DNA of 64,000 nucleotides, taken from LZORAL124-50-18 sp051208045. GTDB taxonomy: Bacteria > Pseudomonadota > Gammaproteobacteria > Pseudomonadales > Oleiphilaceae. Position numbers and translations under genes: made by a program. Location of the stretch: assembly GCA_051208045.1 (NCBI GenBank), contig JBPJFY010000008.1, forward strand, positions 62,001 through 126,000, read 5' to 3'. Below, in pieces: positions 39,491-49,900 of the stretch (within the stretch, counting starts at the first letter, position 1; the number at the start of each line of letters is the position of its first letter). Below the pieces are notes generated by a model. It saw nothing but the letters and a program-made list of their open reading frames with translations. It was not told the origin of the DNA and ran no database searches.

Positions 39491-41662
39491 ATGAACAAGA
39501 ATAATAGCCAATCCACCACGGTGCCGGTCCTGTTGCTCTGGGCCCTAATGTTTGCCCTGTGTGCGTATCTTACGGCCTGCAGCAGTGTGCCCTCCGGGCC
39601 TGCAGCGGGGAACAGCAAGGGTGTTGTATTCCAGTCCAACGGGCAAACGGTGCATCCGGACTTTCGGCCAGAGGGCCGGCCTGACACATTCACCGCCCTG
39701 ATTTCTCTGGACGCGGGTGAGTATCTGATGATGATGCCTGCGACGGCAGAAGGCGCGTCCCAAGAAGTGGATACGCGACCGATGAAGGTGTTCAGCCGCA
39801 ACGACCTGCGATTAACACAGTCAGCGCAACGCCCGTTAACGGTGAAAAAATCGGGGTCGTATGAGGTGACCTATGACACGGGCGATGCGGCGTATCTTCG
39901 TCTGGTGCCCCGTAAACCAAAGCCCGTTGCCCAGGTAGCAGCCACCACCGGGCCAGCGGAATGTCAGGCGGAAGAAGGTGGTGCAGTGACCGTGGACGTG
40001 AGTCCTGTGTTCCGGGACGGGGAGCCGGTCCGGGATTTTTACAGCGGTGCGGAAGCCGTGGTTCAGAACGGTAAGGTGTCAATGACCCCTGCGATCGGCA
40101 GTGGCGGATTGCTCCTGCTCGAACCGGCGCAAACACCGGAGGCGAGGTTTTCCTGGGAGAATGCCACGGTGTATTTCGTGATCACCGATCGCTTTTACAA
40201 CGGGGACCCGTCCAATGATGCGAGTTACGGTCGAAAGAAAGATGGCCAGGAGGAAATCGGGACCTTTCACGGCGGAGACCTGAAAGGATTGACCGCAAAG
40301 CTGGATTATCTTGAGGCATTGGGTGCGACAGCCATCTGGATCACAGCGCCGTATGAGCAGGTGCATGGCTGGGTAGGGGGCGGTGACCGTGGTGACTTCA
40401 GGCACTATGCCTATCATGGCTACTATGCGCTGGATTTTACCGTGATGGACCAGAATATGGGTTCCGAAGCGGACCTCGCCGAGTTTATTGATGCCGCTCA
40501 CGATCGGGGTATTCGCGTGTTGATGGATGTAGTGATGAACCATCCGGGCTACTCCACCTTGCAGGACATGCAGGCGTTCAATTTTGGCGGATTGCGCCCC
40601 GGTATGGCGCAATACCTCCCCGACCGGTGGAATGATTGGCGTCCCCAGGGGCGTGAGAATCAGCACGGGTATCATGCGTTGATCGACTATGATCATGACC
40701 GCTGGCGTCGTTGGTGGGGGAAAGACTGGGTGCGCGCGGGCATTGCGGACTACGATGTGCCACCCAATGCGGGCATTGACCCGGTGAAAGGTTCCCTTGC
40801 GTTTCTGCCGGACTTTAAAACCGAATCTACCGATTATGTGGACCTGCCGGCCTTTCTGGCGAACAAGCCAGGTACGCGTGCTGTGAATCTACCCAATGCA
40901 ACGCCCGCCGATTATCTGGTTTCCTGGCTGGTGCGATGGGTTCGGGATTTTGGTCTGGATGGCTTCCGGGTGGATACGGTCAAGCACGTTGAACCCACGA
41001 AGTGGGCGACCCTGAAAACAGAAGCGACGAAAGCGCTGGCGGATTGGCGACGTCAGCACCCTGATAAGTTCAATAGCGGTGACCCGTTCTGGATGGTCGG
41101 TGAGGTCTTTCCTCATGGCGTGCGAAAAGACCACTACTTTGATCAGGGGTTTGATGCCTTAATCAACTTTGATTTTCAGAAGAACGGCGCTGGTGACGGG
41201 ATCAAATGTTTGAAAAATCTCGAAAAAACGTTCGCCCATTATGCTGAAGCGCTGAATACGGACCCGGCGTTCAATGTGCTCAGTTACGCGTCGTCGCACG
41301 ATACGGCGCTGTATTACGGGCGTTACAGCAAAACGCTGGATCAACAAAAGCGACTGGGCACCTCATTGCTGCTGTTGCCGGGTGCGGTGCAGATCTTCTA
41401 TGGCGATGAAACGGCACGCCCGTTTGGGCCGACCGGGTCTGATCCCACGCAGGGAACACGTTCCCACATGAACTGGGCGGATATCGATTCCGGCAAGGTC
41501 ACGCCGGTGCTGAGCCACTGGCAGAAACTGGCGCAGTTCCGTAAACGGCACCCTGCCGTGGGCGGTGGTGCACACCAGCAGCACGCTGAGATGCCTTATG
41601 TGTTCAGTCGCACCCTGGGCGATGATCGCGTCCTGATTGTGAATACCTACCGGATTCAATGA
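39491..41662 (+). CDS. malS: MalS-like alpha-amylase lipoprotein (GH13)
   Basis: 723 residues. N terminus ends LTACSS, a lipobox, unlike the soluble periplasmic E. coli MalS. An N-terminal beta region (about 35-215) precedes the GH13 barrel. Conserved blocks: ITDRFYNGDPSNDASYGRKK, VLMDVVMNH (region I), GLDGFRVDTVKH (nucleophile Asp, region II), WMVGEVFPHG (acid/base Glu, region III), LSYASSHDT (Asp, region IV), YGDETARPFGPTGSDP. Hydrolyses maltodextrins before MalEFG import. Divergent from malE. Confidence 0.93.
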   Translation: MNKNNSQSTTVPVLLLWALMFALCAYLTACSSVPSGPAAGNSKGVVFQSNGQTVHPDFRPEGRPDTFTALISLDAGEYLMMMPATAEGASQEVDTRPMKVFSRNDLRLTQSAQRPLTVKKSGSYEVTYDTGDAAYLRLVPRKPKPVAQVAATTGPAECQAEEGGAVTVDVSPVFRDGEPVRDFYSGAEAVVQNGKVSMTPAIGSGGLLLLEPAQTPEARFSWENATVYFVITDRFYNGDPSNDASYGRKKDGQEEIGTFHGGDLKGLTAKLDYLEALGATAIWITAPYEQVHGWVGGGDRGDFRHYAYHGYYALDFTVMDQNMGSEADLAEFIDAAHDRGIRVLMDVVMNHPGYSTLQDMQAFNFGGLRPGMAQYLPDRWNDWRPQGRENQHGYHALIDYDHDRWRRWWGKDWVRAGIADYDVPPNAGIDPVKGSLAFLPDFKTESTDYVDLPAFLANKPGTRAVNLPNATPADYLVSWLVRWVRDFGLDGFRVDTVKHVEPTKWATLKTEATKALADWRRQHPDKFNSGDPFWMVGEVFPHGVRKDHYFDQGFDALINFDFQKNGAGDGIKCLKNLEKTFAHYAEALNTDPAFNVLSYASSHDTALYYGRYSKTLDQQKRLGTSLLLLPGAVQIFYGDETARPFGPTGSDPTQGTRSHMNWADIDSGKVTPVLSHWQKLAQFRKRHPAVGGGAHQQHAEMPYVFSRTLGDDRVLIVNTYRIQ

Positions 41663-41680
41663 GGCCTGGGGCGTGCTAAA

Positions 41681-41705
41681 ATAAAAAGGGTGGCTTTCGC
41701 CACCC
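41681..41705 (-). terminator. rho-independent terminator after the small Cys/Gly-rich gene
   Basis: On the minus strand GGGTGGC-GAAA-GCCACCC (41688-41705) is followed by TTTTTATTTTA. Perfect 7-bp stem with a stable GAAA tetraloop. It lies 2 bases past the small gene stop and could also slow transcription from malS. Confidence 0.85.
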
Positions 41706-41707
41706 GA

Positions 41708-41812
41708 TTATTTCTGCTCCGATTGCCCCTGTTTCTGCTCTTGCTCTTTCTTGTCTTCCTGGGTTGTTTCGGGTTTGTCGTTACCACCACCACAGCCGCC
41801 ACAGCAACTCAT
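41708..41812 (-). CDS. 34-residue Cys/Gly-rich small protein
   Basis: Starts MSCCGGCGGGNDKPETTQ and continues as a Glu/Gln/Lys-rich tail. AGGAG lies 7 bases upstream of the ATG and a strong terminator follows the stop, so it is well framed as a real gene. Three cysteines within seven residues could bind a metal or form adducts; the tail is probably disordered. Function unknown. It lies 84 bases downstream of the double solute-binding gene on the same strand. Confidence 0.7.
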   Translation of the reverse strand: MSCCGGCGGGNDKPETTQEDKKEQEQKQGQSEQK

Positions 41813-41896
41813 GCGTTTTCTCCTGAGAAAAAAGATTGTTGAAACCATTCGCCGCAGAGCTTACTGTGAAGCGCCTATCGCCGTAATTGACAAAAG

Positions 41897-43474
41897 TCAT
41901 CCGCCGTTGGTGTTTTCGGCGGGCGCTGGGGTGCGCTGGTAGTAGCGCTGGTACAACTGTTGCATGTACCCTTCGGCACTCATGCGTTGTAATGCCTGCT
42001 GAAACCGGGCCGCCGGTGACTGCTCGCCGGGCTGTACGGGGAAATTCTCCGGTGATTCCGGTAGCTTGGGATCAAATGCGGGGTTCGGTGCTTCCTGAAA
42101 CGCGGTGGAAGCGCGCGAAAAACCGAGATACAGGGGCTGCACGCCGCCACAGCAATCCGGGTGCAGTTTCAGGGTCTGATCGTCGGGATGGTCTCGCAGG
42201 GCGTATTCGATACTGGATCGGTTGTAGATGTAAAAGTCAGCACGGTGGGCCGTCAGCAGTTGAAAGGCGCGGTCCAGGGTGAGTTCCGAAGCGCGTAAGA
42301 GTCGAATGCCCTTCTTTTCCGCGCCCCACTCCGGGCTGCCCATCGCGATCAGCAGGGTTTTTCCTTTCAGCGCTTCCAGGTTCGTGATGGTGGGCAGTGA
42401 GGTAAGGGAGACGCCGATATCGCCCCCCGGCAACCCATTTTCCATGTAGTACGCGTATTTTGCGCGCTTTGGAGTAAAATTGAAGCCGGGATAAAAATCC
42501 ACCGTGCCAGATTTAAGCTCTAATAAAATCCTGTTTTTCGGGAGGCGCACAACGTCAAGTGTGCAGCCAATGCGTTTTACCGCTTCAGAGTACAGATCCA
42601 GATAAAGGCCGCTATTGTTGGGACTTCCAGCGATTAAAGGTAGACGCTCATTCGTTCGATACCCCATCGTTATGTCACAGGATTCTTTGCTGGAGAGCTT
42701 GCGGTAACGTTCCGATGCCTGCTGATACGCCCCGCTGTCATGTAATTCGGTGAGAGCCTGTTGAATAGCTGGAATGGCGTCAGGGTAGAGCCCGGACATT
42801 TTAGATACGGCCAGGTAGGAAGTTTTTCCTGGTTCGGTGTAGCTGGATCGTTGAAAGTTCAAGCCCATTTCTTTTTGTAGAGCTACCCCCAGCAGCTCCG
42901 GTGTCACGACCAAGTCGATGTGGCCGCTCTCTAACATTTTAAACAGGGTTTGATAATCTGCGGCTTCGTGCTTTCTCAAGCGGGTATCCTGATCAAATGT
43001 GTCAAAATAGACACTCCCGCGCAGCACACCAATGGTTTTACCCGCAAGGTCTTCATAGGCGTTGAGAGCGAGACCTGCTTCAGGACGACTCCAAAAAGTG
43101 CGACGTTCCGCAGGAAAAGCGGTGATGGAAAAGTCCATATACGTCATTCGCTCATCCGTGTGATTCGGGCCGAGCATCAAGTCTGCGTTTCCTGACTCCA
43201 TGAGATAGAGCGCGCGCTTGAAAGGCACGACTTCGTAGCGGATGTTCCAGTTGAGCTTGGATCCGATGAGTTCGATAATATCAACGTAGAAGCCCCGGAG
43301 TTGGTTGCCTTCGACAATGCGGTAAGGCGGGGCGTGATTGACGGCGATGACCACTTCCGGGGCGTTGGCCCAGGAAAGTCCTGCGGTGGCCCACAGCAAC
43401 GACAGGGCCAGGAGCCACTGGCCAAGGCAAATGAGCAAGAGAGATTGGCGGGTTAAGGTTCGCTGCACACGCAT
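41897..43474 (-). CDS. tandem solute-binding protein (two family-3 domains)
   Basis: 525 residues: signal peptide ending GLSWA, first SBP_bac_3-like domain (about 38-265; VVIAVNHAPPYRIVEGNQLRG, SGNADLMLGPNHT), and a second, more diverged one (about 270-510; GYRTNERLPLIAGSPNNSG). A Cys pair DCCGG lies near residue 457. There is no transporter or kinase domain, so it resembles the sensor half of a two-component system without its kinase. Shares a probable operon with the upstream universal stress gene (16-base gap). Confidence 0.78.
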   Translation of the reverse strand: MRVQRTLTRQSLLLICLGQWLLALSLLWATAGLSWANAPEVVIAVNHAPPYRIVEGNQLRGFYVDIIELIGSKLNWNIRYEVVPFKRALYLMESGNADLMLGPNHTDERMTYMDFSITAFPAERRTFWSRPEAGLALNAYEDLAGKTIGVLRGSVYFDTFDQDTRLRKHEAADYQTLFKMLESGHIDLVVTPELLGVALQKEMGLNFQRSSYTEPGKTSYLAVSKMSGLYPDAIPAIQQALTELHDSGAYQQASERYRKLSSKESCDITMGYRTNERLPLIAGSPNNSGLYLDLYSEAVKRIGCTLDVVRLPKNRILLELKSGTVDFYPGFNFTPKRAKYAYYMENGLPGGDIGVSLTSLPTITNLEALKGKTLLIAMGSPEWGAEKKGIRLLRASELTLDRAFQLLTAHRADFYIYNRSSIEYALRDHPDDQTLKLHPDCCGGVQPLYLGFSRASTAFQEAPNPAFDPKLPESPENFPVQPGEQSPAARFQQALQRMSAEGYMQQLYQRYYQRTPAPAENTNGG

Positions 43475-43490
43475 GTGGCTGGCCCCGGCG

Positions 43491-43925
43491 TTAGCCCGGT
43501 TTTACCACCATGACCGAAATGGTGGACTGCTGCACGACGCGGCTGGTGCACGAGCCCAGGAGGGCCTTTTCCATGCGCTTGTAGTTGTGACTGGGGATGA
43601 CGATGAGGTCGGCATTAGTGTCTTTGGCGGCTTTCAAAATGCCCTTGTGCGGCTTGCCCTGCAACACTTCGCAGCTGCAGGGGATGTCGTCAGGAATGGT
43701 CTTCTCCACGTAGTCCGCCAGCTTTTGGGAGACTTCATGCCGCGCTTTCTTCATGGCATCTTCCGGGAAGTAGTTGCCGACGAGGGACATACCAAATCCG
43801 GGCATAACAGAGATCACATGGATGTGCGCATTGAATTGCTTTGCCTGAATTATGGCCGCCTTCATGGCCTTATCGGCAAACTCGATATTTTCAAGGTCGA
43901 CAGGAATCAGGATACGCTGGAACAT
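43491..43925 (-). CDS. universal stress protein UspA family
   Basis: 144 residues. N terminus MFQRILIPVDLENIEFADKAM is typical, and the C-terminal ATP-binding pattern is present as SHNYKRMEKALLGSCTSRVV followed by ISVMVVKPG. Cytosolic, probably a nucleotide-binding dimer. Directly upstream of the double solute-binding gene. Confidence 0.9.
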   Translation of the reverse strand: MFQRILIPVDLENIEFADKAMKAAIIQAKQFNAHIHVISVMPGFGMSLVGNYFPEDAMKKARHEVSQKLADYVEKTIPDDIPCSCEVLQGKPHKGILKAAKDTNADLIVIPSHNYKRMEKALLGSCTSRVVQQSTISVMVVKPG

Positions 43926-44000
43926 GGCTTACGCCTTTATCAGGAGAGTTCATGTATCAGCATAGCCCAACTTCTTCTGAAATGAGAAAAACAGGCGGCG

Positions 44001-44032
44001 AAAAAGTGGTGACGACCGCAGCTGCCGTCACC
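44001..44032 (-). terminator. rho-independent terminator of argH
   Basis: Minus-strand stem GGTGACG/CGTCACC (7 bp, 11-base loop containing GCAGCTGC) followed by ACTTTTT. Eight bases past the argH stop. Confidence 0.7.
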
Positions 44033-44039
44033 GTCGGGT

Positions 44040-45440
44040 TCATTTCGGTAAGCTTGCGCGAGCGCGCTGGGCGGCCGCCTTGACCTGCGCTGGCGCGGTG
44101 CCTCCGATGTGGTTTCGCGCCTGGACCGAGCCTTCCAGTGTCAACACATCAAACACGTCCTGCTGGATGATATCGGAAAACGTCTGCAGTTCTTCCAGCG
44201 TCATTTCAGACAGGTCCTTCTGCTCGCGCACTCCATAGCCAACGGCACTGCCGACGATTTCATGGGCATCGCGGAAAGGCACGCCCTTCACCACCAGATA
44301 GTCCGCCAGATCGGTCGCCGTGGAAAAGCCGCGGCGCGCCGCTTCATACATGCTTTCCTTCTTCACTTCGATGGCCGGAACCATGTCGGCGTAGGCCTTC
44401 AAACAGCCCTTCAGAGTGTCGATGACGTCAAACAGGGGCTCTTTGTCTTCCTGGTTGTCCTTGTTGTAGGCGAGGGGTTGGGCCTTCATTAACGTGAGCA
44501 GGGATATCAGGTGGCCATTGACCCGGCCGGTTTTCCCGCGCACCAGTTCCGGCACGTCCGGGTTTTTCTTCTGCGGCATGATGGATGAGCCGGTACAGAA
44601 GCGATCGGGCAGGTCGATGAAATTAAATTGCGCGGACGTCCACAGGATTAACTCTTCAGAGAAGCGTGAAAGGTGCGTCATCAGCAGGCTGGCGAAGGCA
44701 CAGAATTCAATGGCAAAGTCCCGGTCACTCACTGAGTCCAGCGAGTTTTCGGTGGGCGCATCAAATCCCAGCAGTGCACAGGTGATACTGCGATCGATGG
44801 GGTACGTGGTGCCCGCCAGCGCGGCAGAGCCCAACGGCATGACGTTGACGCGTTTGCGGCAGTCCAGCAGGCGGCCATAGTCTCGCACCAGCATCTCGTG
44901 CCAGGCCAGCATATGGTGACCGAAGGTGACCGGCTGTGCGGTCTGCAGATGGGTAAAGCCCGGCATGATGGTGGCGGCTTCGCGTTCCGCCAGGTCAATC
45001 AAGCCCGTGCGCAGTCGCACAATCTCTTCGGCAATGATGTCAATTTCATCGCGCAGATACAGACGGATGTCCGTCGCGATCTGATCATTCCGCGAGCGTC
45101 CGGTGTGCAGTTTTTTGCCAGTGATGCCAATCTTGTCGGTCAACCGGGCTTCGATGTTCATGTGCACATCTTCCAGCTTGATCGACCACTCGATGCGTCC
45201 CTGTTCGATGTCGGTGCGAATTTCTTCCAGGCCCTGAATGATCTGATCCCGCTCCGCGTCCGTTAACACGCCCACTTTGGCGAGCATCGTGGCGTGGGCG
45301 ATGGAACCGGCAATATCGTGATAATACAACCGCTTATCAAAGTCGATCGAGGCGGTGAATCGCTCCACAAATGCATCGGTGGGTTCGGTGAATCGTCCGC
45401 CCCAGGGCTTGTCTCTACCGGTCGTATTCTCTTGAGTCAT
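44040..45440 (-). CDS. argH: argininosuccinate lyase
   Basis: 466 residues from the ATG at 45440 (frame open to 45485). Fumarase/aspartase superfamily: WGGRFTEPTDAFVERF, LEDVHMNIE, LHTGRSRNDQIATD, catalytic His in MPGFTHLQTAQPVTFGHH, and the superfamily signature GSSIMPQKKNPD. Last step of arginine biosynthesis: argininosuccinate to arginine and fumarate. Single-gene unit with its own terminator. Confidence 0.97.
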   Translation of the reverse strand: MTQENTTGRDKPWGGRFTEPTDAFVERFTASIDFDKRLYYHDIAGSIAHATMLAKVGVLTDAERDQIIQGLEEIRTDIEQGRIEWSIKLEDVHMNIEARLTDKIGITGKKLHTGRSRNDQIATDIRLYLRDEIDIIAEEIVRLRTGLIDLAEREAATIMPGFTHLQTAQPVTFGHHMLAWHEMLVRDYGRLLDCRKRVNVMPLGSAALAGTTYPIDRSITCALLGFDAPTENSLDSVSDRDFAIEFCAFASLLMTHLSRFSEELILWTSAQFNFIDLPDRFCTGSSIMPQKKNPDVPELVRGKTGRVNGHLISLLTLMKAQPLAYNKDNQEDKEPLFDVIDTLKGCLKAYADMVPAIEVKKESMYEAARRGFSTATDLADYLVVKGVPFRDAHEIVGSAVGYGVREQKDLSEMTLEELQTFSDIIQQDVFDVLTLEGSVQARNHIGGTAPAQVKAAAQRARASLPK

Positions 45441-45520
45441 GGCGCTTCCCAGTGTGTTGGATCGTTCGCGTGCCGGGCATGTCATGGAAACAGCTCGCGG
45501 GCATCGCGCTCAGGAGGCGA

Positions 45521-45529
45521 AGTATACCA
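45521..45529 (-). promoter_or_regulatory. candidate extended -10 promoter of argH
   Basis: Minus strand TGGTATACT, an extended -10, about 80 bases upstream of the argH ATG. A possible Arg operator was not found by eye. Confidence 0.4.
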
Positions 45530-45571
45530 TGATCATCCGGAGTAAAAAGCGGTGCAGGCGTGTGGGCGGGC

Positions 45572-46978
45572 TCAGCGCTCGCTAAATCCCCGCGAAAAAG
45601 CGTCAATGACGGGTTTGGATAAATAGCTGATCAAGGTTTTATGGCCCGTAACAATCTCAGCATCCACGGCCATCCCCGGCTGGATGGGATAGCGTCCGGG
45701 TTCCTGGCCAATGTAGGCTTTTTCCAGTGTGACCCAGCCGCGGAAATTCGAGACGCCGGACTCATCCACTTCGCTGAAGGCGGAGATGCGGTTCAAGGTA
45801 CCGGAGGCAGCGCCAAAACGCGCGTACTCGTAACTGCTGACCTTGATGTTCACTTTCTGGCCCACGCTCAGGTTGCCAACGTCTTTGGGATGGATTCTGA
45901 CTTCCGCTTCCAGCGCCACATCGCCGGGCACGACCTGCATGAGCAGCGCGCCGGGTTGAATCACCTGACCGATGGTATGCACCTTAAGATTAAAAATGAG
46001 GCCACTGGCAGGCGCTCTCACCAGATTGGTTTCCAGGCGTGCTTCCAGTCCGGCGATGGTTTCTCGGGTTTCGGAGATGGAGGCGCGCAATTTGTCCAAC
46101 TCAGCGAGCGCGTCCCGTAACAGTTGATTGGACGTGTCCGTGTAGCGGTTTTGTGCTTCTTCGAGTTGCTGGTCGGCGAGATTGATTTCTTTGTTGATCT
46201 GCGCGATTTCGCCTTGCACACTCGCGGCTTCTTTCTTCGATTCAAACAGGGTGGTGCGTTTGATCAGTTTTTTTCGCGCCAGCTCTTCGTTCATTGCCAG
46301 GACTTCCTGCGCCAGTTTTTGCTGCTCGCGGGAGGACTCCAATGATTTCTGGAGCTGTTCCAGGCGTCGTTCGCGCTGTTTTACCTGGGAGAGCAAGACC
46401 TCCAGAGTGGATTTTCGGCTGGCCACCTGGTTTTGGTAGGTCTTCTTCTGATCGGACACCAGCTCCGGATAATCCTGGGCAAACACATCGAATTCCGGCT
46501 CCCAGCGTGGCATGTCCGCCTCGTCCCACAATGCAGTGTAGGCGTCCAGGCGGCTCGCCCTGAGCTGTTGAGAGACCAGCCGCGTCTGCAACTGGCGCAA
46601 ATCGAAGTTCAGCTGATCGCTGCTGACGCTGAGTAGAATATCGCCTTTTTTTACCTCTTTCCGTTCGGTCACATGAATGGCGGAAATCACCCCGCCTTCG
46701 AGGTGTTGAACGACTTTGATCTGTCCCGACGGGATGATTTCTCCCGGCGCCCGGGTGACCTCGGCCAGCTCCGCCATCGATGCCCAGATCAAAAAGGCCG
46801 ACGTCATCGCGATCACCAGCCCAAACACGGGGCGAACAAACGCGGGTATGACTTCATTTTCAATGCGTGCGCTTTCTGACATAAACCGCCGGGATCGACG
46901 TGCGAGTCGCACGTTGCCTTTCGGCTTGGTTTTGCCGGAAGCCGGGTTTTTCACCGGCGGGGCCGATCTGGCGGTCAT
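45572..46978 (-). CDS. HlyD-family membrane fusion protein of a type I secretion system
   Basis: 468 residues from the ATG at 46978, which overlaps the ABC gene stop (ATGA), so translation is coupled; a GTG at 46987 is in frame. One N-terminal transmembrane helix (about 48-68), lipoyl half VVQHLEGGVISAIHV, long coiled-coil hairpin (about 150-310; LSQVKQRERRLEQLQKSLE), second half NLVRAPASGLIFNLKVHT, and beta barrel to the conserved PGMAVDAEIVTGHKT end. Links the inner-membrane ABC exporter to the outer-membrane channel encoded at 52518. Confidence 0.92.
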   Translation of the reverse strand: MTARSAPPVKNPASGKTKPKGNVRLARRSRRFMSESARIENEVIPAFVRPVFGLVIAMTSAFLIWASMAELAEVTRAPGEIIPSGQIKVVQHLEGGVISAIHVTERKEVKKGDILLSVSSDQLNFDLRQLQTRLVSQQLRASRLDAYTALWDEADMPRWEPEFDVFAQDYPELVSDQKKTYQNQVASRKSTLEVLLSQVKQRERRLEQLQKSLESSREQQKLAQEVLAMNEELARKKLIKRTTLFESKKEAASVQGEIAQINKEINLADQQLEEAQNRYTDTSNQLLRDALAELDKLRASISETRETIAGLEARLETNLVRAPASGLIFNLKVHTIGQVIQPGALLMQVVPGDVALEAEVRIHPKDVGNLSVGQKVNIKVSSYEYARFGAASGTLNRISAFSEVDESGVSNFRGWVTLEKAYIGQEPGRYPIQPGMAVDAEIVTGHKTLISYLSKPVIDAFSRGFSER

Positions 46979-49900
46979 CCGCGCCACCCGTGGGTCAACT
47001 GGGTTTCAAGATCCGTGTATGATCCCATGGCAATGAGTTTGCCTTCTTCCATATAAAGTATGCGATCTGCTTTTTGTAAGTGGGTTGGGCGATGAGAAAC
47101 CAAAATAACGACGGCGTTTTTTCTCAGATACTGGATGCAACGGCTGAGTGCCGCTTCTCCAGCCGCATTCATTCCGCTGCCGGGTTCGTCGAGCAGCACC
47201 CATTTTGCCGGCTTGAGCAGTGTTCTGGCAAGCGACAGGCGCTGTTTGAAACCATAGGGTAAATGCAGCGCCTGCTGGGTATTCACCAGCGTATCATAGC
47301 CTTCGGGTAACGTAAGGATATCCTCGTGCAGGCCAGCCATCTGGCAAGCCCACACAATCTCTTCCTGATTGGCTGGAGAATACGCGCACGCGAGATTCTC
47401 CCGTATCGTGGCTTGAAAAATGTGGCAGTGTTGCGGCATGTAGCTGATTTCTTCCCGCAGCTCTGTGACGGGCAGTTGCGCGGTGGTGATACCATCTATT
47501 TTGACCGCGCCGGATTGCGGTGTGCAGATTTGCCCCATTAACTTCAGTAATGTCGACTTCCCTGAGCCGCTGGGCCCTGCGATGGCGAGCAGCTCACCCG
47601 GGGAGGCGGTGAAGCTGATGTTTTCAATGACCGGGTCCCCGTCATTGCTGTAGCGATACGACACGCGGGCCAGCTCCAGGTCGCCCTGGAACGCCGGACG
47701 GTAGCTGCGCCGCAGTGCCGAAGACTCAGGTTTCAGCCGCATCAGTCGGTTGAGCTGGTCGGTGCTGCTTCGAATGCGTGACCAGCTCCCCATACTCATC
47801 AACAGGCTCTGCATAGGACTGATCAATCGCCAGGTAAGCATCATGGTTGCCATCAGCGTGCCTCCGGTCAGGTTCCCCAGAATGGAGGCGTACGCGGTGA
47901 TTGAAAGCACCAGAATTCCGGTGGTTCCGCCGAGAAACTGTCCCAGTTCGCTGATTTTCAACTGTGTTTGTTGTTCCCGAAATTCTGCGGTGGTGCCACT
48001 GCCGCTGAACTCCCGATACCGATTCAGCCAGTGGGCGCGATTACCGGAGCTTCGAAGGGTGGTCATGCTCTCCAGGCTTTCGTTCACAAAGACGGATTGC
48101 CGGCTGGTGTTTTTTGAACCCTGGTTGACCGAGCGCAGGCTGGCGCTGGACACACTGACGGCCAGCAGGATAAATACCAGTGCTGAGACGACGAGGACGC
48201 TGGCACCCCAGGGATTGATGAGCACCAGTACCAAAAGAATGAGCAGAGTAGCGGGAAGCTCCAGCACAACGGTGGCTAACGGGCCGGTAGCGATGTCCCT
48301 GAGTCGTTCGAGGCTCTTGATACGCGACACCTGCCGGCTCACGGAGCCACCCGTGATGGCCTGGGGTGGCAGACTCAACACCTGTTTCAGCAACTGAGCG
48401 CCGACCAGATACTCCAGCCTGCCGCCGATAAAAGCGATGATGCGACTGCGATAGTGGGTCATCCACCCGCTGAGCGCGATGGCGATCGCCACGCCGATGA
48501 GCAGGTAGACACCCCCGCCAATTTCTCCGGTGGGCAACACCACATCGTAGAAAGAACGCACGAACAGTGGCGGGGCCAGTGATAATGCCGTGGCTAGAAA
48601 GGTCACGAAAAATGCCACCAGCAGATGGATTTTAAACCGTGACAGCAATTCACTGACCCAGTTTCCCGTGCTGGCCTCTTCGGGCGGTGGTTGCTTTTCA
48701 AAGGCATACACCTCGCCTTTACACGGCAGTTTAGGCAGGTCTGTCACGGTATTGTGCTGACTGTGAAAAACCTGCAATGAGCCGTCGTCGTGCTGCGCCA
48801 GAAGTATCAGGGCCGGGTGATTCCGGGGAACAAACAGGCAGGGGAGCAATTGGGGGTCAATGGCCCCGCGGGTTTGTCCCAGGCGAATCGGTGTAAAACC
48901 CAGGTGCGCCAGTGTGTTCAACACCGAGGACAAATCCGCATCCGAATCCCGGTAAGGCCAGGCTTGGACAAAGTGCCACGGTTTTCCTCGCCAGTTTAGC
49001 GCTTTTAACAGCGGCAGGAGACAGCGTGACAAATCGCTGGATTTGCTGTCGAGGTGACGCTGAATGGCAACGAAACTCCGAAAACCGGCCGGCCTTTGCC
49101 GGAGCTGAGCCTCGGTCAGGGCCTGTGCTTCCTGCTGTTTTACGAGCGTGGTGGCGTCTGCAGGAAGTAACCTGCCCTGTTGGATCACATACCCACGTTC
49201 CGCCAGTGCCAGATACGAAGGGCGATGGCTGACGAGGACGATGGCTGTGGTGCCTTTGATGGCAGACAGGTAGTTCAGCAATTTTTCATCGCGTTCCCGA
49301 TCCAGAGCAATATTGGTTTCGTCGAACAGAATGATGTCGGGTTGATGGACTAACGCACGCACAATGGCAATCAGTTGACGGATACCCGCGGGAATGTTCT
49401 CGCCATCATTTTCACCCACCTGAGTGTCGTAGCCATGCCGGAGTCTGGCGACCAGATCACTCAGGCCCAGGGTGTCGGCAAGGGCCAGTGCGGCATCCTG
49501 ATGGTCATCATTAAACCCGGTCAGGTTGTCCAGGATAGCGCCTTCAACGACCTTCCCGGACTGGGGCAGATAGGCAATTCTGCGTGCCACAGAATCGGCA
49601 TTAAAATCCGCGAGTGGTTTACCGTCTGCCGTAATCTGGCCGTGCTCCAGATCGTCCAACCCGCATAATAATCGGAGTAACCGGCTTTTGCCCGAGCCAC
49701 TGTCACCCGCCAGTGCGATACACTCCCCGCGTTTCAGTGACAGTGCCACGCCGGTGAGAATCGTTCGCCCGGCGTCGGCTTGCACACTGACATCCGCCAT
49801 GGCCAGACTGCCCCGCAACGGGGGGAGATCCGGCAATCGGTGCGGGAGATCCGCCAGATCCATCACCGTCTGCAGTTTTCGATTGGCGACCGAAAAAGAC

